Positions 43,447 through 51,607 of a DNA stretch of 53,205 nt are shown piece by piece. The translations under genes were made by a program, and so were the position numbers. The stretch is from positions 1-53,205 of the forward strand of contig CACJLM010000002.1 in NCBI GenBank assembly GCA_902594245.1, in the 5' to 3' direction. How positions within the stretch are numbered: position 1 is the stretch's first letter; every line of letters begins with the position of its first letter. The notes below the pieces were generated by a model, which worked only from the letters and a program-made list of their open reading frames with translations, did not search any database and had not been told where the DNA came from. The DNA is from an uncultured Pelagibacteraceae bacterium (GTDB lineage: Bacteria > Pseudomonadota > Alphaproteobacteria > Pelagibacterales > Pelagibacteraceae).

Positions 43447-43551
43447 AAAAAAAGAAGTTACCTTGCAAAATCATTATTTCAATCAGATTCTTGCCTGTGG
43501 ATAAGTATTGAAACGAAAATTAAAACTATTATAAATCAACCATAATTATAT

Positions 43552-43628
43552 GGCGGGGTAGCTCAGTTGGTTAGAGCGCGGGACTCATAAGCCCGAGGTC
43601 AGTGGTTCGATCCCACTTCCCGCTACCA
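43552..43628 (+). tRNA. tRNA-Met (CAT), elongator type
   Basis: 77 bases including encoded CCA. Acceptor 43552-43558 with 43618-43624 (G-U at both ends of the stem), D arm GCTC/GAGC, anticodon arm CGGGA-CTCATAA-GCCCG with an A/G mismatch at the base next to the loop, anticodon CAT at 43586-43588, T arm AGTGG-TTCGATC-CCACT, discriminator A, then CCA. It lacks the three consecutive G-C pairs beside the loop that mark initiator tRNA. A tRNA-Ile with lysidine-modified CAT is the alternative and cannot be excluded by eye. Confidence 0.93.
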
Positions 43629-43659
43629 AATAAGACAAGGTAAATAAATTAACGTAAAT

Positions 43660-44811
43660 TTAAATTTCTAATCTTTTTTCTAAATATTCATTTTTAAAGA
43701 AATAACTTTTTATATCTGAGCAACTTTCGTCTCCAATTAATTTTGCATATTTTAACCAGTTTTGAAAAGTAAGAGCATCATTTAAAGTTACTCCTTTAAT
43801 TGTTGGTGTTATTTTATTATCCATTATTAAATCAGGAAAATTACTATCAATTAAATCTTCATAATTTTTCCATTCAGGTTTGAATGCCATTATGTTTTTA
43901 TCTAGATTTTTATATTCAGGATATTTAATTCCATATTCAGTACACCCTCTTTTCACATATAGTTTTATATCTTTGCCTAAATTATTTTTTGTTATTATAG
44001 ATATTTGTTTTTCAATAATTTTTGCTTCTTCTTCTGATGAACAATAAATTAATGATTTATAGTGACCGTTTATTTTTGGTCTTGTTTCTATCACACATTT
44101 TCTCGTGTTATAATTTTCAAATTCAATTTTATCAAAAAGCAAATAAATTTTTATCAAATCAATTAAATTATCAGGTTCTATTTGAATTTTATAACAACCG
44201 AAACAAAATTTAGGAATAGCTTGATAAGTATCAAATACTTTTTTGTGCCTATTGCAATTAAGATCTTTTTTAGTCTTTCTATAAATTTGAGTGTAATGAA
44301 ATTTAAGATTAACAAAATTATCATTAATTATTTCGCTTATTGAATTTAATAAATGTTTAATATTAGCATCATCAATATATTCTTTTTCAGAATAATTAAT
44401 TTTAATTTTATTTAATTCATTGTGTTTTGAGATGAATATTGAGTTATTTTCAGCAACATTTGTAGAATGAGATAATGATTTAATTAGTCCAATAATAGCT
44501 TCTTCAAAATTATTATTAATTTCAATAGATTTTAAAAAGTTCGTGACCGCCAAATTATTTTGACCTAATCTGAAGTGTAAAATTCCTAAGTTGTTATATA
44601 CTTCTGGAACATTTGGTTTAAGAGATAGTACTTTGTCAAAATCACTTTTGGCTTTTTCATATTTAGATAAATGCAGATAGCAAATAGCTCTTAAATTATA
44701 TGATTCTACATTTTGTTGATTATTTGAAATAATGTTATCTAAAGATTTAATTGCATCAATAAAATGATGATTTTTCATAAATTCCAAAACTTGATGAATA
44801 TTATTTTGCAT
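43660..44811 (-). CDS. TPR protein with Cys-containing C-terminal domain
   Basis: 383 residues from the ATG at 44811 (an in-frame TTG at 44820 is less likely). Residues about 1-115 are three or four TPR repeats (SYNLRAICYLHLSKYEKAKSDF, VYNNLGILHFRLGQNNLAVTNF). The C-terminal 200 residues have CFGCYKIQIEP, CVIETRPKI, YCSSEEEA and KRGCTEYGIKYPEY, which look like a conserved domain with a possible Cys metal site, but I do not recognise it. Lower GC and different character from neighbours suggest a possible transferred or fast-evolving gene. Confidence 0.7.
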   Translation of the reverse strand: MQNNIHQVLEFMKNHHFIDAIKSLDNIISNNQQNVESYNLRAICYLHLSKYEKAKSDFDKVLSLKPNVPEVYNNLGILHFRLGQNNLAVTNFLKSIEINNNFEEAIIGLIKSLSHSTNVAENNSIFISKHNELNKIKINYSEKEYIDDANIKHLLNSISEIINDNFVNLKFHYTQIYRKTKKDLNCNRHKKVFDTYQAIPKFCFGCYKIQIEPDNLIDLIKIYLLFDKIEFENYNTRKCVIETRPKINGHYKSLIYCSSEEEAKIIEKQISIITKNNLGKDIKLYVKRGCTEYGIKYPEYKNLDKNIMAFKPEWKNYEDLIDSNFPDLIMDNKITPTIKGVTLNDALTFQNWLKYAKLIGDESCSDIKSYFFKNEYLEKRLEI

Positions 44812-44855
44812 AAGAAACAATAATTTTATGAATTTTAATTTTCAATAATTAAAAT

Positions 44856-45383
44856 TTAATGTCCAGGAAATTCAATTAAATTTTCAATTTTATAACCTTT
44901 ATTCTCTAATGATTTACAACCATTTAAATCAAATAAATTTATTACGAATATAAAAGCAGAAACTTTTCCGTCTGACATCTCTATTAATTTTGCTGCAGCT
45001 TCGGCCGTTCCTCCAGTAGCAATTAAATCATCGATTATTAAAACAGAGTCGTTTTTTTCTATAGAATCTTTGTGAACTTCAATTGTTGCTGTTCCATATT
45101 CTAATTCAAAATCAACAGAATGAACTTCAGCAGGAAGTTTATTTTTTTTTCTAAGCATTATAAAAGGTTTTTTCAAGATATATGAAACTGCTGATGCAAA
45201 AACAAATCCTCTCGATTCAATAGCAGCAATTTTATTAAAATTAAATTTTTTTGATTTTTCAACTATTTGATTTATTGTTTCGGCGAATGCATCTTTGTCT
45301 TTAATTAATGTAGTAATATCTCTAAAAAGAATACCTTTTTTTGGATAGTCTGGAATGGACCTAATATAATTTTTTAAATTCAT
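44856..45383 (-). CDS. apt: Adenine phosphoribosyltransferase
   Basis: 175 residues. Family motifs: IPDYPKKGILFRDIT at the N terminus, AAIESRGFVFASAVSYIL, and the PRPP loop VLIIDDLIATGGTAEAA. It salvages adenine to AMP. It is divergent from mtaP across 41 bases; mtaP releases adenine from methylthioadenosine, so the pair is functionally linked. Confidence 0.96.
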   Translation of the reverse strand: MNLKNYIRSIPDYPKKGILFRDITTLIKDKDAFAETINQIVEKSKKFNFNKIAAIESRGFVFASAVSYILKKPFIMLRKKNKLPAEVHSVDFELEYGTATIEVHKDSIEKNDSVLIIDDLIATGGTAEAAAKLIEMSDGKVSAFIFVINLFDLNGCKSLENKGYKIENLIEFPGH

Positions 45384-45424
45384 AATAAGTAATTATTGAA
45401 GTATAAATAAATTAAATTTTAGAC

Positions 45425-46297
45425 ATGACAAGAAATAAATTAGCAATCATTGGAGGAAGTGGTCTTTACGATGTTGAGGAATTTACTGATAGAGAATTAA
45501 TAGATTTGAATACCCCTTGGGGCAAACCCTCCGATCAGATCTTAAAAACAATTTATAATAAAAAGGAAGTTTATTTTTTACCAAGGCACGGAAGAGGACA
45601 TTTTATTTCACCTTCTAATATTAATTTTAGAGCAAATATTGATGCTTTAAAACAATTGGGAGTTACAGATATTGTTTCTGTTTCAGCTGTTGGTTCGTTA
45701 AAAGAAGATTTACCTCCTGGAAAATTTGTTATTGTTGACCAATTTATCGATAGAACGTTTGCAAGAGTAAAAACTTTTTTTGATGATGAAATAGTTGCGC
45801 ATGTTTCAATGGCACACCCTACATCGAATGGACTTATGAATGCCTGTGAAGATGCAATTAAAAAAGAAAAAATAGAATATCAAAGGGGTGGGACGTATAT
45901 TGTTATAGAAGGTCCACAATTTTCCACACTAGCAGAATCTAATCTATATAGATCATGGAAAGCTGATGTAATTGGTATGACCAACATGCCTGAAGCTAAA
46001 CTGGCAAGAGAGTCTGAAATTAGATATGCATCTGTTTCAATGGTGACAGATTATGATTGTTGGCATCCTGATCATGAAAATGTAGATGTTCAGCAAGTAA
46101 TAAAAGTTCTTTTAGGAAATGCTGCTAAAGCCAAAAATATGATTAAAAATTTAATTGAAAACTTTGAAAATTATATTGATCCTAAAGATCCTACAAATAA
46201 TTGTCTAGATGTAGCAATTATAACTGCTCCAGAAAAAAGAACAAAAAAAACTATAGAAAAATTAAAAAATGTTGCAGGAAGGGTATTGAATAAATGA
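45425..46297 (+). CDS. mtaP: S-methyl-5'-thioadenosine phosphorylase
   Basis: 290 residues, trimeric purine phosphorylase family. Motifs: AIIGGSGLYD (phosphate site), LPRHGRGHFISPSNINFRAN, EGPQFSTLAESNLYRSWKADVIGMTNMPEAKLARE and MVTDYDCW (adenine site). It splits methylthioadenosine, a by-product of spermidine synthesis, to adenine and methylthioribose-1-phosphate. The stop overlaps the start of the exported hydrolase gene by 4 bases (ATGA). Confidence 0.96.
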   Translation: MTRNKLAIIGGSGLYDVEEFTDRELIDLNTPWGKPSDQILKTIYNKKEVYFLPRHGRGHFISPSNINFRANIDALKQLGVTDIVSVSAVGSLKEDLPPGKFVIVDQFIDRTFARVKTFFDDEIVAHVSMAHPTSNGLMNACEDAIKKEKIEYQRGGTYIVIEGPQFSTLAESNLYRSWKADVIGMTNMPEAKLARESEIRYASVSMVTDYDCWHPDHENVDVQQVIKVLLGNAAKAKNMIKNLIENFENYIDPKDPTNNCLDVAIITAPEKRTKKTIEKLKNVAGRVLNK

Positions 46298-47202
46298 AAA
46301 AACTTTTATTAATACTAATTATCATTTTTTTTAATACAAATGTCCTTGCTGATAAAATGACTAAGAGTGGATTTTTGAATAATAAAGTTGGTTATTTAAA
46401 AGATCAAAAAATAAATAACCCACAAAATAAAATTCTATTAATTTATAATCATGGTCAAACTACTCACGACGGTCCGTCTAATGATTGCGCATGGAAGGGA
46501 GGGATGAATAATATGTCATCTTTAGTTGGAAAAAAGGTTAAAGATAAAGAGATAGTTGTTTATCTTTTTTGTACAGGCAAACTTAAAGGAGATGATTATA
46601 AAAGATTATGGAATAAAAAAAAATTTATAGAGCCATATAAGGGTAAGCCAAAACTTGAAAAAAGATTAGATGCAAATTTAAAACTTATTGAGGATTTTAC
46701 TGCTCAGGGATTTAATAAAAAACAAATATTTATAACTGGACGATCTTGTGGTGGATGGATGACAATGATGTTACTCAGCAGATATCAAGATATTGTTGCT
46801 GGAGGTATTTCTTTTGTACCTGAATGTTATGGTCGTTTAACAAAAACATATAAAGTTAAAAAAGTTGGAGTAAAGGATGCTTTAAAAAAATTTGAGGAAA
46901 AAGATGGTCCTGGTCCAGCCAATATGAGACAAATACAAATAGATGAAATTAAAAAAAGTTCAAATTTACCTGTATTAGTTTTTACTCATCCTAAAGATCC
47001 ATTTGGTGGACTAGTGTCGGATTGGGTTGAGGAAGTCTCTGGTGTTGAAAGAATAGTTATTTCTCAAGACAACAAGGTTAATGGAAAAAGTTGCAGTGTA
47101 TGGGGAAAACCAATAAAAAATTATCATGATATGGATAGAGCCACTTGTTTTAAAGAGTTTAATCCAAAAATTTTAAATTTTATTTCATCGAAAATTGATT
47201 AA
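46294..47202 (+). CDS. Exported alpha/beta hydrolase-like protein
   Basis: 302 residues with a signal peptide (MKKLLLILIIIFFNTNVLA). Alpha/beta hydrolase pattern: IYNHGQTTHDGP (oxyanion loop), FITGRSCGGWMTMMLL (nucleophile elbow G-R-S-C-G) and VLVFTHPKDPFGG with the late acid region; a histidine is available in KNYHDMDRATCF. Substrate unknown. Its placement inside the mtaP-mtnA run, with 4-base and zero-base junctions, is unexpected because the neighbours are cytosolic. Confidence 0.72.
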   Translation: MKKLLLILIIIFFNTNVLADKMTKSGFLNNKVGYLKDQKINNPQNKILLIYNHGQTTHDGPSNDCAWKGGMNNMSSLVGKKVKDKEIVVYLFCTGKLKGDDYKRLWNKKKFIEPYKGKPKLEKRLDANLKLIEDFTAQGFNKKQIFITGRSCGGWMTMMLLSRYQDIVAGGISFVPECYGRLTKTYKVKKVGVKDALKKFEEKDGPGPANMRQIQIDEIKKSSNLPVLVFTHPKDPFGGLVSDWVEEVSGVERIVISQDNKVNGKSCSVWGKPIKNYHDMDRATCFKEFNPKILNFISSKID

Positions 47203-48273
47203 ATGAAAATAGAGGGAAAAGAGTATCGCACTATTTGGTTTGAAAATAATGTTGTAAAAATAATAGATCAAACAAAACTTCCACATCAATTTATTATAAA
47301 AGATTTAAAAACTGTAGATGATGCAATAAAAGCTATAAAAGTTATGGAAGTGAGGGGCGCACCTTTAATAGGAGCTACTGCAGCTTATGGATTGGTTTTA
47401 GCTATAATCGAAAATGATGATCAGTCTTTTCTAAAAAAATCAGCAGAAAATTTAATTAATTCAAGACCAACTGCAATAAATTTAAAGTGGGCGGTTGATA
47501 GAATGATAAATAAATTATCAGGTGTTAATAGTGATAAAATTTTAGAGATAGCTTTAAATGAAGCACAAGAAATATGTGAAGAGGACATTAAATTTTGTGA
47601 AAATATAGGTTTAAATGGTCTAAAAATAATTGAGGAAATTTATAATAAAAAAAAAAACACAGTAAATATTTTAACTCATTGTAATGCAGGCTGGCTTGCA
47701 ACTATTAACTGGGGAACCGCAACCTCTCCAATTTACCATGCACACAAAAAAGGAATTCCTGTTCATGTATGGGCAGATGAGACAAGACCAAGAAACCAAG
47801 GAGCCAACTTAACTTCATATGAGTTAAATGAAGAAGGAATTAAAAATACAATCATTGCAGATAATACTGGTGGAATTTTGATGCAAAGAGGAGAGGTTGA
47901 TATGTGTATTGTTGGTACAGATAGAACTTTGGCGAACGGTGATGTTTGCAATAAAGTTGGTACCTACTTAAAAGCATTAGCAGCATATGATAACAATATT
48001 CCCTTTTATGTAGCTCTTCCAAGTTCGACAATTGACTGGGATATAAAAGATCATAAAGACATTCCTATCGAAGAAAGAAATTCAGAAGAATTATCGCATA
48101 TCGAAGGTTTTGATGAAAAAGGAAGTATTAAGAAAGTACAAATTTATCCAAAAAAAAGTAAAGCAATGAATTTGGCATTTGATGTAACACCTGCAAAATA
48201 TGTAACAGGTTTGATTACTGAAAAAGGTGTTTGTGAAGCCTCAAAAGAGGGATTAAAAAAGTTATTTAAATGA
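47203..48273 (+). CDS. mtnA: Methylthioribose-1-phosphate isomerase
   Basis: 356 residues, eIF2B-like family. Catalytic and binding regions: VMEVRGAPLIGATAAYG, LTHCNAGWLAT (catalytic Cys), ETRPRNQGANLTSYEL and GTDRTLANGDVCNKVGTYLKALAA (catalytic Asp). It converts methylthioribose-1-phosphate to methylthioribulose-1-phosphate. It overlaps the aldolase gene by 4 bases. Confidence 0.96.
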   Translation: MKIEGKEYRTIWFENNVVKIIDQTKLPHQFIIKDLKTVDDAIKAIKVMEVRGAPLIGATAAYGLVLAIIENDDQSFLKKSAENLINSRPTAINLKWAVDRMINKLSGVNSDKILEIALNEAQEICEEDIKFCENIGLNGLKIIEEIYNKKKNTVNILTHCNAGWLATINWGTATSPIYHAHKKGIPVHVWADETRPRNQGANLTSYELNEEGIKNTIIADNTGGILMQRGEVDMCIVGTDRTLANGDVCNKVGTYLKALAAYDNNIPFYVALPSSTIDWDIKDHKDIPIEERNSEELSHIEGFDEKGSIKKVQIYPKKSKAMNLAFDVTPAKYVTGLITEKGVCEASKEGLKKLFK

Positions 48274-48935
48274 AAAATTTAAAAGAAAGAGAAGAAGTAA
48301 TTGAATATTCAATTAAACTTAATACCACTAATCTATCTCCTTTAAGATCAGGAAATATTTCAGTAAGAGGTGTTGAGGATGGAATTGAAGGTTTTTTTAT
48401 CACTCCTTCGGGAAAAAAATATGAGTTTCTTAAACCAGATGATATTGTTTTTTTGTCTTTAACTGAAGAAAAAGACTTTTTATCTTGGTTTAATTCAGGC
48501 AAAAATCCATCATCAGAATGGAGATTTCATCAAGATATTTATAAAAACAAATGGGAAGCAAAAGCAATTGTTCATGCCCATTCACCCAATGCTTCAGCAG
48601 TTTCGACTCATGGTAAGTCTATACCACCATTTCATTACATGATTGCTCTAGCAGGAGGCGAAGATATTAGATGTGCCGAATATGCAACCTTTGGAACACA
48701 TGAACTTTCAATGAATATCGTTAAAGCCTTAAAAGATAGAAAAGCATGTTTGATGTCTAACCACGGTCAGGTTGCATTTGGTGAAAATCTATCCAAAGCA
48801 TTTGAACTGGCACAAGAGGTAGAAAATATTTGCCATCAATATGTTATTGCTTTAAAGATGGGAGAGCCAAAGAATCTTTCATTTGCAGAAATGAAAAAAA
48901 TTTTGGAAAAAGTTAAAAATTATAAAAGTGGATAA
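48270..48935 (+). CDS. Class II aldolase, probable methylthioribulose-1-phosphate aldolase
   Basis: 221 residues of the class II aldolase/adducin family. N-terminal LSPLRSGNISVR, catalytic Glu in SEWRFHQDIY, zinc histidines in IVHAHSPNASAVS and the third in SNHGQVAFG. By its position right after mtnA it most likely cleaves methylthioribulose-1-phosphate to dihydroxyacetone phosphate and methylthioacetaldehyde (the Ald2 'DHAP shunt'), or dehydrates it as MtnB does. No mtnC, mtnD or mtnE genes follow, which favours the shunt. Confidence 0.8.
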   Translation: MKNLKEREEVIEYSIKLNTTNLSPLRSGNISVRGVEDGIEGFFITPSGKKYEFLKPDDIVFLSLTEEKDFLSWFNSGKNPSSEWRFHQDIYKNKWEAKAIVHAHSPNASAVSTHGKSIPPFHYMIALAGGEDIRCAEYATFGTHELSMNIVKALKDRKACLMSNHGQVAFGENLSKAFELAQEVENICHQYVIALKMGEPKNLSFAEMKKILEKVKNYKSG

Positions 48936-48940
48936 TTTTT

Positions 48941-49981
48941 ATGATAAAAGTTGGGGAGCACATCACTTTAGACATTATTGGAACGGATAAAGAATATGAT
49001 CCTTCAGTCTATGAGAGAGTAATTAATGAAATTGCAAAAGCTGCAAAAGTTACAATTCTCAATATTTCTAAGTATAAATTTGAACCGCAAGGTTTTACAA
49101 TACTGGCTTTATTAGCTGAAAGTCATATCAGTTTTCATACATTTCCTGAAAAAGGCATAATAAGTTTTGATTTTTTTACATGTGGAAAAATAAGTCCATC
49201 AATTGCAATCGACATTGTTAAAAAAGAATTTAAGCATAAAAGAATTGTTAAAAAAGAATTCAATAGAGACACTAGAGCTCTATATCATGATATTTATAGT
49301 TCACCAGGTCTTCAAAAAGCATACGTAGTTAATGATGTTTTAGAAGATTTTAAATCTAAAGTTGGACAGCATATTGAAATTTTAGATCTTGAACAATTTG
49401 GAAAATCTTTATTTATTGATGGTGAAATTCAAGTTGCTGCCTCAGATGAACATTTGTATAGTTCAACTTTTGTTGGTTCAGGATTAAATCTTAATAAAAA
49501 TAATGAAAGAGCTGCAATAATTGGTGGTGGAGATGGCGGAGTTGCTAGAGAATGTATTTCAAAAAAATTTAATTTTATAGATTGGTTTGAACTTGATCCC
49601 GAAGTTGTTGAAGTTTGTACTAAACATTTAGGAGATATAGGAAAAAAAGCTACAGAAAAAAATTCAGTTAAATGTGTTTGGGGTGATGCATTTGAAAGTA
49701 TTAAGACTGTTAAAGAAGATACTTATGACCATATTTTTGTTGATTTAAATGATGATCAATTTTGTATTGATTTAGCTGCAAAGAATATGGATTCTCTTGT
49801 CAGAATTTTAAAACCAAAAGGTGTTATCACAGCGCAAGTTGGAAGTCAGGATAAAAAACCCCAGCAGGTTGAAAATTGGTTAAATGTTTTCCACCATCAT
49901 TTTGGTAATACTAAATTATCAAGGGTTTATATACCAAGTTTTGATTGTTCTTGGAATTTTTCATCATCGATAAATCATTAA
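48941..49981 (+). CDS. speD-speE: Fused S-adenosylmethionine decarboxylase - aminopropyltransferase
   Basis: 346 residues. Residues 1-115 are a SpeD proenzyme domain: AESHISFHTFPEKG has the self-cleavage Ser61, with His66 and Cys81 (FFTCG) at the spacing known for the class 1B enzyme. Residues about 125-346 are a SpeE-like aminopropyltransferase: LFIDGEIQVAASDEHLY, IIGGGDGGVARE, FELDPEVVEV and GDAFESIK. The SpeE part has SST where YHE is usual after DExxY, and DLNDDQF where DSSDP is usual, so the amine acceptor may differ from putrescine. It would make methylthioadenosine, the substrate of the upstream genes. Confidence 0.88.
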   Translation: MIKVGEHITLDIIGTDKEYDPSVYERVINEIAKAAKVTILNISKYKFEPQGFTILALLAESHISFHTFPEKGIISFDFFTCGKISPSIAIDIVKKEFKHKRIVKKEFNRDTRALYHDIYSSPGLQKAYVVNDVLEDFKSKVGQHIEILDLEQFGKSLFIDGEIQVAASDEHLYSSTFVGSGLNLNKNNERAAIIGGGDGGVARECISKKFNFIDWFELDPEVVEVCTKHLGDIGKKATEKNSVKCVWGDAFESIKTVKEDTYDHIFVDLNDDQFCIDLAAKNMDSLVRILKPKGVITAQVGSQDKKPQQVENWLNVFHHHFGNTKLSRVYIPSFDCSWNFSSSINH

Positions 49982-50042
49982 TTTTTTCTTTTTTAAATCT
50001 TAAATTTGTGAAATAATATTTTTATAATTAAAGGAGAGAATA

Positions 50043-50870
50043 ATGAATATATTTAAAAAAACTATTTTTTCAGTTTTTCTTTCTTTATTAGTAATTGGAA
50101 GTGCTAATGCTGATAAAATAAAAATTGGAACTGAAGGTGCTTACCCTCCATGGAATTCAAAAGATGAGTCTGGTAAGTTAATTGGATTTGAAGTGGAGTT
50201 GGCTTGGACACTTTGTAGATATATTGGTCAACAATGTACTATAGTTGAGCAAGATTGGGATGGAATGATCCCAGCTTTAATCATGAGAAAGTTTGATGCA
50301 ATAATGGCAGGTATGTCAATTACCGCTGAAAGACAAAAAGCAATTAACTTTTCTCAAGGTTATGCAGATGAAGTTGCTTCTTTAGCTGTGATGAAAGGTT
50401 CTAGTTTAGAGAATTTAGATACACCAGCTGGAATTAATTTAACAAAACCTAACGCTGCAGCAAAAAAAGCTTTAAAAACTCTTACTGCTGCTTTAGCTGG
50501 TAAAACAGTTTGTGTTCAAACAGCTACAATTCACCAAAACTTTTTAGACTCAGGTGATGTAGGGAAAGTAAATGTTAGAACTTATAAAACACAAGATGAA
50601 GTTAACTTAGATTTAGCATCGGGAAGATGTGATGCTGCATTAGCTGCTGCGGTTGCATTCAGTGATTATGCAGAAAAATCTGGTAAACCAGTTGTTCTAA
50701 CTGGTCCAACTTTTTCAGGTGGTGCATTTGGTAACGGTGTTGGAGTTGGTATTAGAAAAGATGATACTGAACTTCTAAAAAAGTTTAATGCCGCAATCGA
50801 TAAAGCGAGAAAAAACGGAGATATTAGTAGAATAGCTACTAAGTGGTTCGGTTTCGACGCTTCTATGTAA
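50043..50870 (+). CDS. Polar amino acid ABC transporter, periplasmic binding protein
   Basis: 275 residues with a signal peptide (MNIFKKTIFSVFLSLLVIGSANA). Mature protein is of the lysine/arginine/ornithine/octopine type: KIGTEGAYPPWNSKDESGKLIGFEVELA, QDWDGMIPALIMRKFDAIMAGMSIT, ASGRCDAALA. A clear AAAGGAGAG precedes the ATG. A 12-pair hairpin follows the stop. The ligand is probably a basic amino acid or similar, but not certain. Confidence 0.88.
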   Translation: MNIFKKTIFSVFLSLLVIGSANADKIKIGTEGAYPPWNSKDESGKLIGFEVELAWTLCRYIGQQCTIVEQDWDGMIPALIMRKFDAIMAGMSITAERQKAINFSQGYADEVASLAVMKGSSLENLDTPAGINLTKPNAAAKKALKTLTAALAGKTVCVQTATIHQNFLDSGDVGKVNVRTYKTQDEVNLDLASGRCDAALAAAVAFSDYAEKSGKPVVLTGPTFSGGAFGNGVGVGIRKDDTELLKKFNAAIDKARKNGDISRIATKWFGFDASM

Positions 50871-50882
50871 TTAATTTTAGAT

Positions 50883-50909
50883 TTGGCGACTATAATGTAT
50901 AGTCGCCAA
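50883..50909 (+). other. Perfect 12-pair hairpin after binding-protein gene
   Basis: TTGGCGACTATA (50883-50894), loop ATG, TATAGTCGCCAA (50898-50909). No T-run follows and the permease ATG is only five bases past it. Probably protects the 3' end of the binding-protein mRNA and limits permease translation. A similar element follows tauA. Confidence 0.8.
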
Positions 50910-50914
50910 TCTGT

Positions 50915-51607
50915 ATGGAACTTCTAGCATTTGGAGATACTGGTTGGGGTGATGAATTATTTCGTGCTACCCTAATGACACTAGCTGTATCAATTACGGC
51001 AATGCTTATAGGTTTTAGTTTTGCTGCAATCTTTACTCCATTAAAATTATCGAAATTTAAATCATTAAATCTAATTGCAAATATCTACACCACAGTCATT
51101 AGAGGTGTTCCAGAATTATTAGTTATTTACCTTTTCTTTTTTGGAGGAAGTGGAGCAATTATGTTTGTTGCTTCTATGTTTGGTTACAATGAATACATAG
51201 AAATAAATGCTTTTGTAACTGGTTCATTCGCTATTGGAATTATATCTGGAGCGTACTCTACTGAAGTTTTCAGAGGATCTATCCAGTCTATTGATAAAGG
51301 ACAATTCGAGGCAGCAAAAGTTTTAGGCTTAAGTAAATTTAAACAGTTTTATAAAATCATTCTTCCTCAAATGTTAAGACTTGCAATTCCTAATTTGAGT
51401 AATGTTTGGCAAATAACACTTAAAGATACATCGCTAATTTCAGTAACAGGTTTAGTCGAGATCATGAGGCAATCTTATATTGCAGCTGGATCTACAAGAG
51501 ATCCTTTATTCTTTTATTCTTTTGCAGCAATTTTGTATTTGTTACTGACGTTTTTGAGTATGAAATTGATAAACAAATTAGAAATTAAGTATAGCAGGGG
51601 GTATTAA
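50915..51607 (+). CDS. Polar amino acid ABC transporter permease (HisQ type)
   Basis: 230 residues, about five membrane helices. HisQ/OccQ-like: TVIRGVPELLVIYLFFFGG, SGAYSTEVFRGSIQSIDKGQFEAAKVLGLSKFKQFYKIILPQMLRLAIPN carries the EAA loop. Forms the membrane channel with the next gene product. No Shine-Dalgarno; the start sits just after the hairpin. Shares one base with the next gene's ATG. Confidence 0.9.
   Translation: MELLAFGDTGWGDELFRATLMTLAVSITAMLIGFSFAAIFTPLKLSKFKSLNLIANIYTTVIRGVPELLVIYLFFFGGSGAIMFVASMFGYNEYIEINAFVTGSFAIGIISGAYSTEVFRGSIQSIDKGQFEAAKVLGLSKFKQFYKIILPQMLRLAIPNLSNVWQITLKDTSLISVTGLVEIMRQSYIAAGSTRDPLFFYSFAAILYLLLTFLSMKLINKLEIKYSRGY

Noticed and set aside
43552..43628. Initiator tRNA-fMet
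   Set aside because: The three G-C pairs next to the anticodon loop are absent, and the mismatch at the first acceptor pair typical of initiators is replaced by a G-U pair.
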